Origin: Desulfobulbaceae bacterium UBA2775
GTDB taxonomy: Bacteria > Desulfobacterota > Desulfobulbia > Desulfobulbales > Desulfocapsaceae
Direction of reading: 5' to 3'
NCBI GenBank assembly: GCA_002352445.1
Contig: DEIL01000072.1
Location: forward strand, 1,950 to 9,180
Length of the DNA stretch: 7,231 nt
Of this stretch, positions 1-6,073 are shown piece after piece (within the stretch, counting starts at the first letter, position 1; each line of letters begins with the position of its first letter). The notes under the pieces are model-generated. The model ran no database searches, was not told the DNA's origin, and saw only the letters and a program-made list of their open reading frames with translations. The position numbers and the translations under genes are program-made.

Positions 1-1715
1 GAAAATCCAAGCTCATACATGCTGAGTTTAGTCTTATCCATACCAGGCAAAATGGATTCCATAGTACCGCTATTGGGGATCTGACCAATATAAAGGGTGG
101 CAAGACCTTTTTCTCCTTTGGGGCCGGTAGTCATATCCTGCGTCAGGGAAAAGTCAAAATCCGCTACAAAACCGCTGTGCCTCCCAGTGCGCCATGTTTC
201 CACCATTGCCGATCCGTTCCAGGTCAACCCCACAATTACCCCGCCATCATAGAGGCGCAGTCTGTTAAACCAGTTACTGGCTGATACATCAACATTACTC
301 ACCGCGACAATATCCTGCCTGCCGTTTTTATCCAGATCCACCACGGTAATCCTGCCCGGGACAAAGAAAAGATCCCGGTCGGAATCTTCATTTGCTGATA
401 AACTGGTGTTCTTGTTGCGATCAACACCCACCCCCATGGTCGGACCAATATATGTTTTACTTCCTCCATACTGCTGACTGCTTACCCATATAAGACCATT
501 TTCCTGATCATAAATTTTCAGTTTCTCATTCTGATCAATAACTATTTTTTCAAAAATCTTATCGCCATCTATATCGGCATAGGTGAAGTCAAAAAGATTA
601 ACCGAACCTGGCAGTGCGATCTCACCGGCTGCTGCGAAAGCGCCCTTGTCGTTTACTGCCAGTTGAAACACCCCTTTCTTAACAAAGTCAGTCCGTCCAC
701 TCCCCCGCCTTTGACCGGCGAGGATCAGCCCCCTGTCCGGATGGTCAACTGGTCGTATATACCAGGGAATATACTGCCTGGTCGTTGTAAAACCGGCTGT
801 TTTATCCCACTCCATAATAAGTGAAGAGACATTGAGATCTTTAGTTGCACTTAAATAGATCTCCTTTTTGCCGTCATTATCGAGGTCGGCCATATTAATG
901 GCATGCACCCTGATGGACCCTGTAAATTTTATTTTTGCTATCTCACTCGCCTTCCGGCCAATGAAGGCGTATACTCTCAGCCCGCTCTCAGTCAACAGGA
1001 TAAGTTCCGTGGAGCCATCACCGTCAGCATCTCCCACCACCATAGCCAGCATCTTCAGTGGTATTTCCGTTGTTCTTCTTACTCCCTGGGCCGAAACCTG
1101 TATGGCACTGTCTCCGATATCAATAACTGAGCCTGAATAGAGCCCTTTCTTATAGGCAATTTCCGGATGAACAGTGACGAAGCCCTTGGTGCCAACTCGT
1201 TTTTCCTGCTCGCTCTTTATACCGGGTACTGCCCTTTCATGGCCAAACACTCTTACCGCAATATCCTGTGACAGTCCATCCAGGGTCGAAATAATTGCGG
1301 CATCATCTTCAGCAACGACGGAAAAGCGTTCAATTTCTACATCTGCCGAAAGCGGGTAAAAAACAACCTGAATATTCAATCCCTTGGTCAGGGCAAACAG
1401 TGCCCCGGTAACCAGGTAATCAGCTTCAATTTCAACAGGAATATCTTTGCCCTCTCCAGCTCCTTTTTTTAATCTGGCAAGCTCCCGGGCACTCACCCTT
1501 TCATCAAGCAGCTCCGCTCCTTCTATAGTGGACAGGCGACTGACGAGCATGCTCTGTACACCGTCTCGTAAATATGTATACTTCCCTGCAGAATTCACCT
1601 CGAAGGTTGACATTATAATCTTCTGAGAAGAGACACCTTCTGCCCCATACACCACTGCACTGGTCAAACAAACCAGGCTACTGATAAAAGCCAATATGAT
1701 AAAACCGTATCGCAT
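1..1715 (-). CDS. Exported VCBS/FG-GAP repeat protein with CsgG/TolB-like N-terminal domain (C-terminus cut by window)
   Basis: Reading the minus strand from the ATG at 1715-1713 gives 571 codons without a stop to the window edge, so the 3' end is missing. A strong AAGGAGG site (complement of 1720-1726) lies 4 bases before the ATG and fixes the start. Residues 1-25 form a signal peptide with cleavage likely after YGA (25). Residues about 33-158 resemble the alpha/beta fold of CsgG, FlgO or the TolB N-terminus: a FEVNSAGKYTYLRDGV start, then EADYLVTGALF (97-107). The rest is a probable beta-propeller with acidic calcium-loop motifs DADGDGSTE (229-237), DLDNDGKKE (277-285), DIDGDKIFE (381-389) and DLDKNGRQD (460-468). 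Similar proteins are annotated as VCBS repeat-containing proteins. A periplasmic or surface role is inferred; the ligand is unknown. No second gene is visible in this transcription unit. Confidence is high for the gene and moderate for the domain naming. Confidence 0.85.
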   Translation of the reverse strand, partial: MRYGFIILAFISSLVCLTSAVVYGAEGVSSQKIIMSTFEVNSAGKYTYLRDGVQSMLVSRLSTIEGAELLDERVSARELARLKKGAGEGKDIPVEIEADYLVTGALFALTKGLNIQVVFYPLSADVEIERFSVVAEDDAAIISTLDGLSQDIAVRVFGHERAVPGIKSEQEKRVGTKGFVTVHPEIAYKKGLYSGSVIDIGDSAIQVSAQGVRRTTEIPLKMLAMVVGDADGDGSTELILLTESGLRVYAFIGRKASEIAKIKFTGSIRVHAINMADLDNDGKKEIYLSATKDLNVSSLIMEWDKTAGFTTTRQYIPWYIRPVDHPDRGLILAGQRRGSGRTDFVKKGVFQLAVNDKGAFAAAGEIALPGSVNLFDFTYADIDGDKIFEKIVIDQNEKLKIYDQENGLIWVSSQQYGGSKTYIGPTMGVGVDRNKNTSLSANEDSDRDLFFVPGRITVVDLDKNGRQDIVAVSNVDVSASNWFNRLRLYDGGVIVGLTWNGSAMVETWRTGRHSGFVADFDFSLTQDMTTGPKGEKGLATLYIGQIPNSGTMESILPGMDKTKLSMYELGF

Positions 1716-1766
1716 GAAACCTCCTTGAGAGTGCCTGTTTAAATCCTCATTATTAAGCCAAAACTA

Positions 1767-1795
1767 TCTATATCTCATAACCAGTGACCTCGCAA
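1767..1795 (-). promoter_or_regulatory. Candidate sigma70-type promoter for the VCBS-type gene
   Basis: On the minus strand TTGCGA (complement of 1790-1795) is followed after 17 bases by TATAGA (complement of 1767-1772). Both boxes fit the sigma70 consensus moderately (4 of 6 and 5 of 6), with ideal spacing. The predicted transcript would carry a 5' leader of roughly 45 bases before the ATG at 1715. This is inferred from sequence pattern only; A/T-rich intergenic DNA gives such matches by chance. Confidence 0.3.
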
Positions 1796-1858
1796 GAAAT
1801 CTGTGAACCATATCTATGAAATTTCCACCAACCTATCCTTCAAAACCCGGATTGTTTA

Positions 1859-2002
1859 TATGAAAGTCATGTTGCTCCACGGACGAAGAGGGATTAGGAG
1901 GAGTTTTGACACAACAGGTAAGCGAGCTTGCGAGACTCCGATCCACAGCCTGCGAGGACGTTTGGCAACACTCCTCCTAATCCCGGTTACATTACTTTCA
2001 TG
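1859..2002. repeat. Large two-step inverted repeat (MITE/REP-like element or structured RNA candidate)
   Basis: The inner arms GGGATTAGGAGGAGT (1890-1904) and ACTCCTCCTAATCCC (1970-1984) are perfect 15-base reverse complements. Pairing resumes after one mismatch (TTG 1906-1908 with CAA 1966-1968). The outer arms, 1859-1872 and 1989-2002, match at 12 of 14 positions. The left side has 17 bases between inner and outer arms and the right side only 4, giving an asymmetric bulge. The 65-base central loop is richer in G+C than the flanks and holds an imperfect direct repeat (AGCTTGCGAGAC at 1925, AGCCTGCGAGGAC at 1948). There is no T-run after either arm, so it is not a standard terminator. A dispersed non-autonomous element is the likeliest reading; a regulatory RNA is the alternative. 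Confidence 0.6.
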
Positions 2003-2074
2003 CTTCGTTGTGAAATTCATTTCATGAGTGTTAGATTGCACGCTTTGAGGAACGAGTCTCAATCACAATTCTCC

Positions 2075-2102
2075 TTGACTTTTCCGGCAACAGGGTTAAA
2101 AT
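2075..2102 (+). promoter_or_regulatory. Candidate sigma70-type promoter for the small barrel gene
   Basis: TTGACT (2075-2080) and TAAAAT (2097-2102) are separated by 16 bases, each matching the consensus at 5 of 6 positions. Transcription would start near 2109, inside the palindrome at 2107-2122, leaving a leader of about 70 bases before the coding start. This is the best promoter-like pair in the window. Confidence 0.5.
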
Positions 2103-2106
2103 TAAG

Positions 2107-2122
2107 GTACAGTTTTCTGTAC
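2107..2122. promoter_or_regulatory. Candidate operator: palindrome GTACAG-TTTT-CTGTAC at the predicted transcription start
   Basis: The two 6-base arms are exact reverse complements around a TTTT centre. The site begins 5 bases after the proposed -10 box, where a bound repressor would block initiation. It could also form a small RNA hairpin at the very 5' end of the transcript. No regulator gene lies nearby in the window, so the binding protein is unknown. Confidence 0.35.
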
Positions 2123-2177
2123 TTGTTGCATTTATCTATAACAGCAGGTTAAAAGGAGTGGATCTATCCTGTTTGTG

Positions 2178-2735
2178 ATGAAAATAAATTTTAAAATCAC
2201 ATATTTACTGGCCATTATGGTCGCAGTTTTCAGTTACAGTCATGTTGGGGCTGAAGATATGCAGACTCATAGCATTTATAAAGTCACGTCCTATAACCTT
2301 GGTGCAATTCTTAATGACCAGGGATCTTTCAAAAGCAGTTTCTCTCGTAATTTCAGCCCGTTGCTTATCACCAACACTACTGCAGATATCCTCAACAGTG
2401 AACATGAGGGAACCGTATCCTGGGTTGAAACTGACCCTCATACAGCAAACACCCGGGGTATTGCAATTGCCGGGCAATTCAATGCAACCGGTAAGATAGC
2501 ACTCCAGGGAGCATTTGGTTTAACGAAAAACCTCTGGTCACCGGAATCGATCAATCACGAGAATGAATCCAGCTGGGAAGCCAATCTCGGAATAATTTAC
2601 AAACTCATGAACAACCTGTCGTTTGAACTCCATTTTGCTTATATGGACACAGGAGATCTGTTCAACAAACGCAGCAGCTACAGTGATGTTGAGTCAATCA
2701 TTATGGTGAGTAATAGACTTACCATGAGCTTTTAA
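2178..2735 (+). CDS. Small exported protein, probable outer-membrane beta-barrel
   Basis: The product is 185 residues from the ATG at 2178. A GTG directly before it (2175) could add one residue. The ribosome-binding-like AAAAGGAG (2151-2158) lies 19 bases upstream, which is unusually far. Residues 1-25 are a clear signal peptide: basic MKINFK, a hydrophobic core, and a VGA site before EDMQ. The mature part, about 160 residues, is the size of an eight-stranded barrel. It has alternating stretches such as GIAIAGQFNA and SFELHFAYMDTGD, and it ends in TMSF with a terminal Phe, the usual outer-membrane barrel signature recognised by BamA. I cannot assign it to a named family. Porin, adhesin or OmpW/OmpX-like roles are all open. 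It is transcribed divergently from the VCBS-type gene, is closed by its own terminator, and so is probably monocistronic. Confidence 0.75.
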   Translation: MKINFKITYLLAIMVAVFSYSHVGAEDMQTHSIYKVTSYNLGAILNDQGSFKSSFSRNFSPLLITNTTADILNSEHEGTVSWVETDPHTANTRGIAIAGQFNATGKIALQGAFGLTKNLWSPESINHENESSWEANLGIIYKLMNNLSFELHFAYMDTGDLFNKRSSYSDVESIIMVSNRLTMSF

Positions 2736-2756
2736 ATAATAAAGCATTTTATATAT

Positions 2757-2765
2757 TGAGATAAT
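2757..2765 (+). promoter_or_regulatory. Candidate extended -10 promoter for the glycosyltransferase cluster
   Basis: TGAGATAAT fits the extended -10 form TGnTATAAT with one mismatch. No good -35 box lies upstream, which extended -10 promoters tolerate. The start would fall near 2772, inside the left arm of the terminator hairpin, so transcripts born here would lack half of that stem and escape termination. This is a pattern-based inference. Confidence 0.25.
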
Positions 2766-2802
2766 AACCCCATAGGACAGTAGTTCTATGGGGTTTTTGT
2801 TT
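2766..2802 (+). terminator. Rho-independent terminator after the barrel gene
   Basis: Bases 2766-2777 pair with 2784-2795 as a 12-bp stem (one G-U pair) around the loop CAGTAG. It is followed by TTTTTGTTT. The core is CCCCATAG against CTATGGGG. It begins 30 bases after the stop codon at 2735, a normal position for a terminator. The ATG at 2788 that opens the longest reading frame of the next gene lies inside the right arm. Confidence 0.85.
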
Positions 2803-2823
2803 CAATCTCTCACATTTCCTGCC

Positions 2824-4044
2824 ATGCCCACAATAAAAACTCCCCCCAACTTCAATATCCTGATGTATTCCCATGATACCTACGGATTAGGGCATATCCG
2901 CAGAACCATGGCCATTGCCAATCATTTAAGAGACAAAAATACAAATGTCCTTATCCTCACCGGCTCACCCATTGCCGGACGTTTCTCCTTTCCGCAACAG
3001 GTTGATTTTGTCCGGATTCCAGGGATGATAAAAAAGACAAATGATGAGTACCAGCCCCTCTCTATCCGCATTGACCCTGAACAGGCTCTTTCTATTCGAA
3101 CCAATATCATCAAGGCAACAGCAGAAACTTTCCGCCCCAACCTCTTTATTGTCGATAAGGAACCGCTCGGTTTAAAACGTGAGGTTTTATCCACCCTGGA
3201 GTGGTTCAAAGAGTTCAGTCCTTCCACCAGATCTATTCTGGGACTGCGCGATATTCTGGATGATTCTGCAGTAATACGGAGAGACTGGCGGGCAAAAAAT
3301 GTGTATTCCTATCTTGAGAAACTCTATGATGAGATCTGGATTTACGGAAACAAAGAGATCTACGATCCGATTGAGATGTACAGGATGCAGGAGTCGCTTC
3401 ATGATAGAATAAAATTCACCGGGTATATTCCAAGAAAACAGCTTGGCCAGAAAAAAAAGGTCTCTGTGCGTAAACGGTATAGAATTCTCGATGATGACAA
3501 ATTCATTCTTATCACTACAGGTGGCGGTGGAGACGGTGCAGAAGTTCTGGAACACTATATAGCAATGCATGACTATTACCCTACCTCTCTTCCGTTTAAA
3601 TCAATTATCATCACCGGGCCTTTCATGCCCAAAAAAAAGAGAACACAGTTTAGAAAACGGGCACAGAGGTTCGGCATCAAAACACTCCCCTTCCATCCCA
3701 AGCTTGAAGAACTCATTTCAGCGGCCGATTTGGTTGTTTCCATGGGGGGCTATAATACAATATGCGAGATTTTGACCCAGCAGACTCCCTCCCTGATTAT
3801 CCCCCGGCAGACACCACGCAAAGAACAGTTAATTCGAGCCCAGCGGTTAAAAAGTAAAGGGCTGCTCGACTTTATTCCCTGGAATGAAGTTACCCCTCAA
3901 TTATTTAGAGAGAAGATTATTACCCTCCTGAATAATCAGAAACAGTACACCGACACCATTGCTGCATTCAAGCTCTCAGGCCTGGACATTATGATGAAAC
4001 GATTGAAACACTTTAAAAATGAGCAAGCTCTAAATGATGATTGA
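2824..4044 (+). CDS. MurG-like (COG4671-type) glycosyltransferase
   Basis: This is a GT-B fold, GT28/MurG-like transferase of 406 residues, predicted cytoplasmic or membrane-peripheral. Such enzymes use a nucleotide-activated sugar; the donor and acceptor here are unknown. The N-terminal Rossmann half opens with NILMYSHDTYGLGHIRR (11-27), with the glycine-rich GLGH loop. VDKEPLGLKRE (109-119 region), GLRDILDD (140-147) and YGNKEIYDP (174-182) are family landmarks, and TGYIP (about 199-203) ends the half. The C-terminal donor-binding half has TTGGGGDGA (231-239), SMGGYNT (306-312) and PRQTPRKEQLIRA (327-339). The frame can be extended to an ATG at 2788, but that codon is inside the terminator stem, so I prefer the ATG at 2824. 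Neither has a clear Shine-Dalgarno. It overlaps the next gene by 11 bases, implying co-transcription and coupled translation. Compared with the related gene at 6074 it carries KEPLG where that one has the more usual TELYPFGR. Confidence 0.88.
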   Translation: MPTIKTPPNFNILMYSHDTYGLGHIRRTMAIANHLRDKNTNVLILTGSPIAGRFSFPQQVDFVRIPGMIKKTNDEYQPLSIRIDPEQALSIRTNIIKATAETFRPNLFIVDKEPLGLKREVLSTLEWFKEFSPSTRSILGLRDILDDSAVIRRDWRAKNVYSYLEKLYDEIWIYGNKEIYDPIEMYRMQESLHDRIKFTGYIPRKQLGQKKKVSVRKRYRILDDDKFILITTGGGGDGAEVLEHYIAMHDYYPTSLPFKSIIITGPFMPKKKRTQFRKRAQRFGIKTLPFHPKLEELISAADLVVSMGGYNTICEILTQQTPSLIIPRQTPRKEQLIRAQRLKSKGLLDFIPWNEVTPQLFREKIITLLNNQKQYTDTIAAFKLSGLDIMMKRLKHFKNEQALNDD

Positions 4045-5323
4045 AAAGGTGAGTAAAAGTCGGCCGGTACTTGGTTATATCCTGAAGGGCTACCCCAGAA
4101 TATCTGAAACCTTTATTTCCAACGAAATTTTGCTGCTCGAAAGAATGGGATTCAAACTACGGCTGTTTCCAATGCGTCTGCCCAGGGAGAACTTCAGCCA
4201 TGGTTCGGTAAAAGAGATTAAAGCCCAGGTTGACTATCTTCCCACGGAACTGTTTTTTGACTACTCACGCCTTATCACTCCAAATATTTTTCTCGCTGTC
4301 AAACACACTTCGGTTTACCTTAAAACTTTGAAATATGCCGCAGATGGTATCCATACAAAAAGAGGGCTGGCTACACTGAAACACCTGCTTCAGGCCGGAT
4401 ATCTCACGAACAATCTGCTGCTAAAAGACAGTAATGTCGTTCATCTCCATGGCCATTTTGCCCATTCACCAACTTCTGTAACGCTGTTTGCTTCACTTTT
4501 ATCAGGAATACCATTCAGCTTCACCGCCCATGCCAAGGATATCTACACCACGGCAAAGGATAAACTGAAAAGAAAGATTGATCGTGCCCGATTTGTAACT
4601 ACCTGCACCGCCCATAATGAAGAATACCTGAAAACTGTTGCCGGCAACAGTTCGACACCTATCTTCTGCATTTACCATGGTATCGATATCGACCTGTTTA
4701 AGCATCAACAATTTAATTTCAGCCCCGGTAATCCGTATCGGATTTTAACCGTTGCAAGGATGACCGAAAAAAAGGGGCTGCCGACATTATACAGAGCACT
4801 GAAAATCCTCCATGACAATGGCTTTGAGTTTCGTCATACCCTGATAGGCGATGGAGATGACAGGGAAAAGATTTTATACCTGATCTCATCTCTGGGACTC
4901 AGCAACAGTTGTGAGTGGGTCGGCACCCGAACACATGAAGAGGTATTACAACATTTCAGAGAAAGTGATCTTTTTGTTCTTGCATGTGAAATCGCCAGAT
5001 CCGGCGATCGTGACGGCATTCCCAATGTACTTGTTGAAAGCCTGGCAATGGGCGTCCCTGCGCTGTCAACTGAGGTGTCAGCTATCCCGGAAATCCTGCT
5101 GAATGATAAAACCGGAATAACCGTGCCTCCATCCCGGCCGGACACAATGTCTGATGCAATTATCCGAATGTTGACGGATCACGATCTGCGACAAAGGCTT
5201 ATCACCAATGGACGGCAATATGTGGAAGAAGAATTTGATAATAAAATCTGGGTCAAAAAGTTAGGCGAACTATTTCTGAGCCAGAACAGTTTGCTGCAGA
5301 TCCACCCGACAAAACCGACGTAA
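4034..5323 (+). CDS. Glycosyltransferase family 4 (WcaL/AmsK-like)
   Basis: A 429-residue GT-B retaining glycosyltransferase. GYILKGYPRISETFISNEI (14-32) is the start typical of the colanic-acid/amylovoran WcaL/AmsK group. HLHGHFAHSPTS (137-148) and FTAHAKDIY (163-171) line the acceptor side, and YHGID (214-218) bridges the domains. The C-terminal donor domain has VARMTEKKG (240-248), GDGDDRE (272-278) and GDRDGIPNVLVES (324-336). In this last motif D327 and E335 stand for the E-x7-E pair, with Asp replacing the first Glu. It probably transfers a hexose from a nucleotide sugar onto a lipid-linked or growing glycan; the sugar is not predictable. It starts within the end of the preceding gene (ATGATGATTGA overlap), with ATG at 4034 or 4037, and has no strong ribosome-binding site, which fits translational coupling. 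There is no transmembrane segment. Confidence 0.92.
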   Translation: MMIEKVSKSRPVLGYILKGYPRISETFISNEILLLERMGFKLRLFPMRLPRENFSHGSVKEIKAQVDYLPTELFFDYSRLITPNIFLAVKHTSVYLKTLKYAADGIHTKRGLATLKHLLQAGYLTNNLLLKDSNVVHLHGHFAHSPTSVTLFASLLSGIPFSFTAHAKDIYTTAKDKLKRKIDRARFVTTCTAHNEEYLKTVAGNSSTPIFCIYHGIDIDLFKHQQFNFSPGNPYRILTVARMTEKKGLPTLYRALKILHDNGFEFRHTLIGDGDDREKILYLISSLGLSNSCEWVGTRTHEEVLQHFRESDLFVLACEIARSGDRDGIPNVLVESLAMGVPALSTEVSAIPEILLNDKTGITVPPSRPDTMSDAIIRMLTDHDLRQRLITNGRQYVEEEFDNKIWVKKLGELFLSQNSLLQIHPTKPT

Positions 5324-5333
5324 AACTCGTTTC

Positions 5334-5402
5334 ACCACAGAGGACACAGAGAGCACAGAGGTAACTGCTCACAAAACATCTTCTCTCTGTGATCTCTGTG
5401 GT
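5334..5402. repeat. CACAGAG palindromic repeat between two cluster genes
   Basis: The arms 5334-5353 and 5383-5402 are reverse complements at 18 of 20 positions, around a 29-base loop. The left side carries three CACAGAG heptamers at exact 9-base steps (5336, 5345, 5354), and the right side two CTCTGTG at the same step (5385, 5394). From memory, repeats of the ACCACAGAGGACACAGAG type are scattered in many bacterial genomes, including Deltaproteobacteria. It begins 11 bases after the stop of the GT4 gene and ends 30 bases before the phosphatase ATG. The downstream flank is A-rich, not T-rich, so it is not a plus-strand terminator, but the hairpin could slow RNA decay or polymerase. Confidence 0.8.
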
Positions 5403-5431
5403 AAAAAAGAAAAGGGACAGGTTACTTCTCG

Positions 5432-6064
5432 ATGGGCATGACTAAAAATGACAGAAATGATTTAACCACTTTTGGCTTATTACGCCATGGCCAGACTGAA
5501 TGGAATAAGCTGAAAAAAATTCAGGGCTCCAGTGATTCCCCGTTAACGTCCAAAGGAAAAGAGATGATAGCAGAGTGGTCTCTGAGCCTGAAGAAATATA
5601 ACTGGCACAGAATCTTTGCCAGCGACATGGGACGAGTGAAAGAAACAGTGTCAATCCTCAACCGCGAACTCAATGTTCCTGTAGAATATGACAAACGGTT
5701 ACGAGAACAGTTTTGGGGGGACTGGGAAGGGCTGACCCTCCCCTACGTAAAAGAAACCTTCCGGGAGGAACTTGAACAGAGGGTCAAACAGGGATGGCAT
5801 TTCACCGCTCCTGGTGGTGAGACCAGACTGGCACTAAAAGAACGTACAATATCGGCGATGTCGGATGCAGGCAGGAAATGGCCCGGGCAAAACATCCTTA
5901 CTGTCTGCCATCAGGGTGTTATCAAGAGTGTTCTCTATTCTATTGCCGAGCGAAAATTCCTCCCCGGAGACGAAAAAATGCTCAAGGCCAACAGTTTTCA
6001 TTTGATAGGTCATAGACAGGACCAATTTTCCATTATTGAGTTAAATATCGGTCGTAGCAAGTAA
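5432..6064 (+). CDS. Histidine phosphatase family protein (phosphoglycerate-mutase-like)
   Basis: A 210-residue cytoplasmic phosphatase of the branch-1 histidine phosphatase superfamily. LLRHGQTEWN (16-25) holds the phosphate-accepting His19 in the RHG motif. ASDMGRVKET (63-72) supplies Arg68, E92 is the likely proton donor, WGDWEG (95-100) is the family signature, and TVCHQG (157-162) supplies the second catalytic His160. All active-site residues are present, so it should be active. It resembles CobC (alpha-ribazole phosphatase) and PhoE-type enzymes, but there is no cobalamin gene here. Its place between glycosyltransferases suggests it removes phosphate from a sugar-phosphate or glycan intermediate; this is inference. 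ATG at 5432 and an in-frame ATG at 5438 are both possible starts, and the nearest purine-rich site (AAAGGGA, 5411-5417) is somewhat distant. The palindromic repeat lies just upstream, and the next gene follows after 9 bases. Confidence 0.9.
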   Translation: MGMTKNDRNDLTTFGLLRHGQTEWNKLKKIQGSSDSPLTSKGKEMIAEWSLSLKKYNWHRIFASDMGRVKETVSILNRELNVPVEYDKRLREQFWGDWEGLTLPYVKETFREELEQRVKQGWHFTAPGGETRLALKERTISAMSDAGRKWPGQNILTVCHQGVIKSVLYSIAERKFLPGDEKMLKANSFHLIGHRQDQFSIIELNIGRSK

Positions 6065-6073
6065 CCAGGAAAA

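Larger units (their letters stand above)
1716..2177. other. Divergent intergenic region, 462 bp
   Basis: This gap separates the leftward VCBS-type gene from the rightward barrel gene. It contains a weak leftward promoter candidate (1767-1795), a 144-bp two-step inverted repeat (1859-2002), a rightward promoter candidate (2075-2102), a 16-bp palindrome (2107-2122) and an AAAAGGAG ribosome-binding-like site (2151-2158). Short open frames on both strands across it have no convincing start signals or recognisable protein character, and those in the middle are read through the inverted repeat. I see no tRNA or other recognisable structural RNA. Confidence 0.6.

Noticed and set aside
868..1359. Plus-strand open frames of 61-90 codons opposite the VCBS-type gene
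   Set aside because: They are antisense to a continuous 571-codon frame with signal peptide and ribosome-binding site, and their translations have no recognisable protein character.
1859..2002. Inverted repeat as the ends of an intact insertion sequence
   Set aside because: Only about 65 bases lie between the arms, so no transposase can be encoded; at most it is a non-autonomous remnant.
1803..2152. Short open frames on both strands in the divergent intergenic region
   Set aside because: They cross the inverted repeat or the candidate promoter, lack ribosome-binding sites and show no domain features; arginine/proline-rich translation of the repeat explains their composition.
2788..2823. N-terminal extension of the first glycosyltransferase from the ATG at 2788
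   Set aside because: That ATG is in the right arm of the terminator and has no ribosome-binding site; the family core starts well after the ATG at 2824.
3187..3570. 127-codon minus-strand open frame inside the first glycosyltransferase
   Set aside because: It is a shadow of the strongly supported plus-strand gene, whose conserved motifs lie across the same bases.
5336..5400. CACAGAG tandem heptamers as a possible CRISPR fragment
   Set aside because: The units are 7 bases with 2-base spacers and invert halfway, which does not fit CRISPR repeats and spacers.
5334..5410. Palindromic repeat as a terminator after the GT4 gene
   Set aside because: The stem is followed by an A-run on the plus strand, with no T-tract to release RNA.
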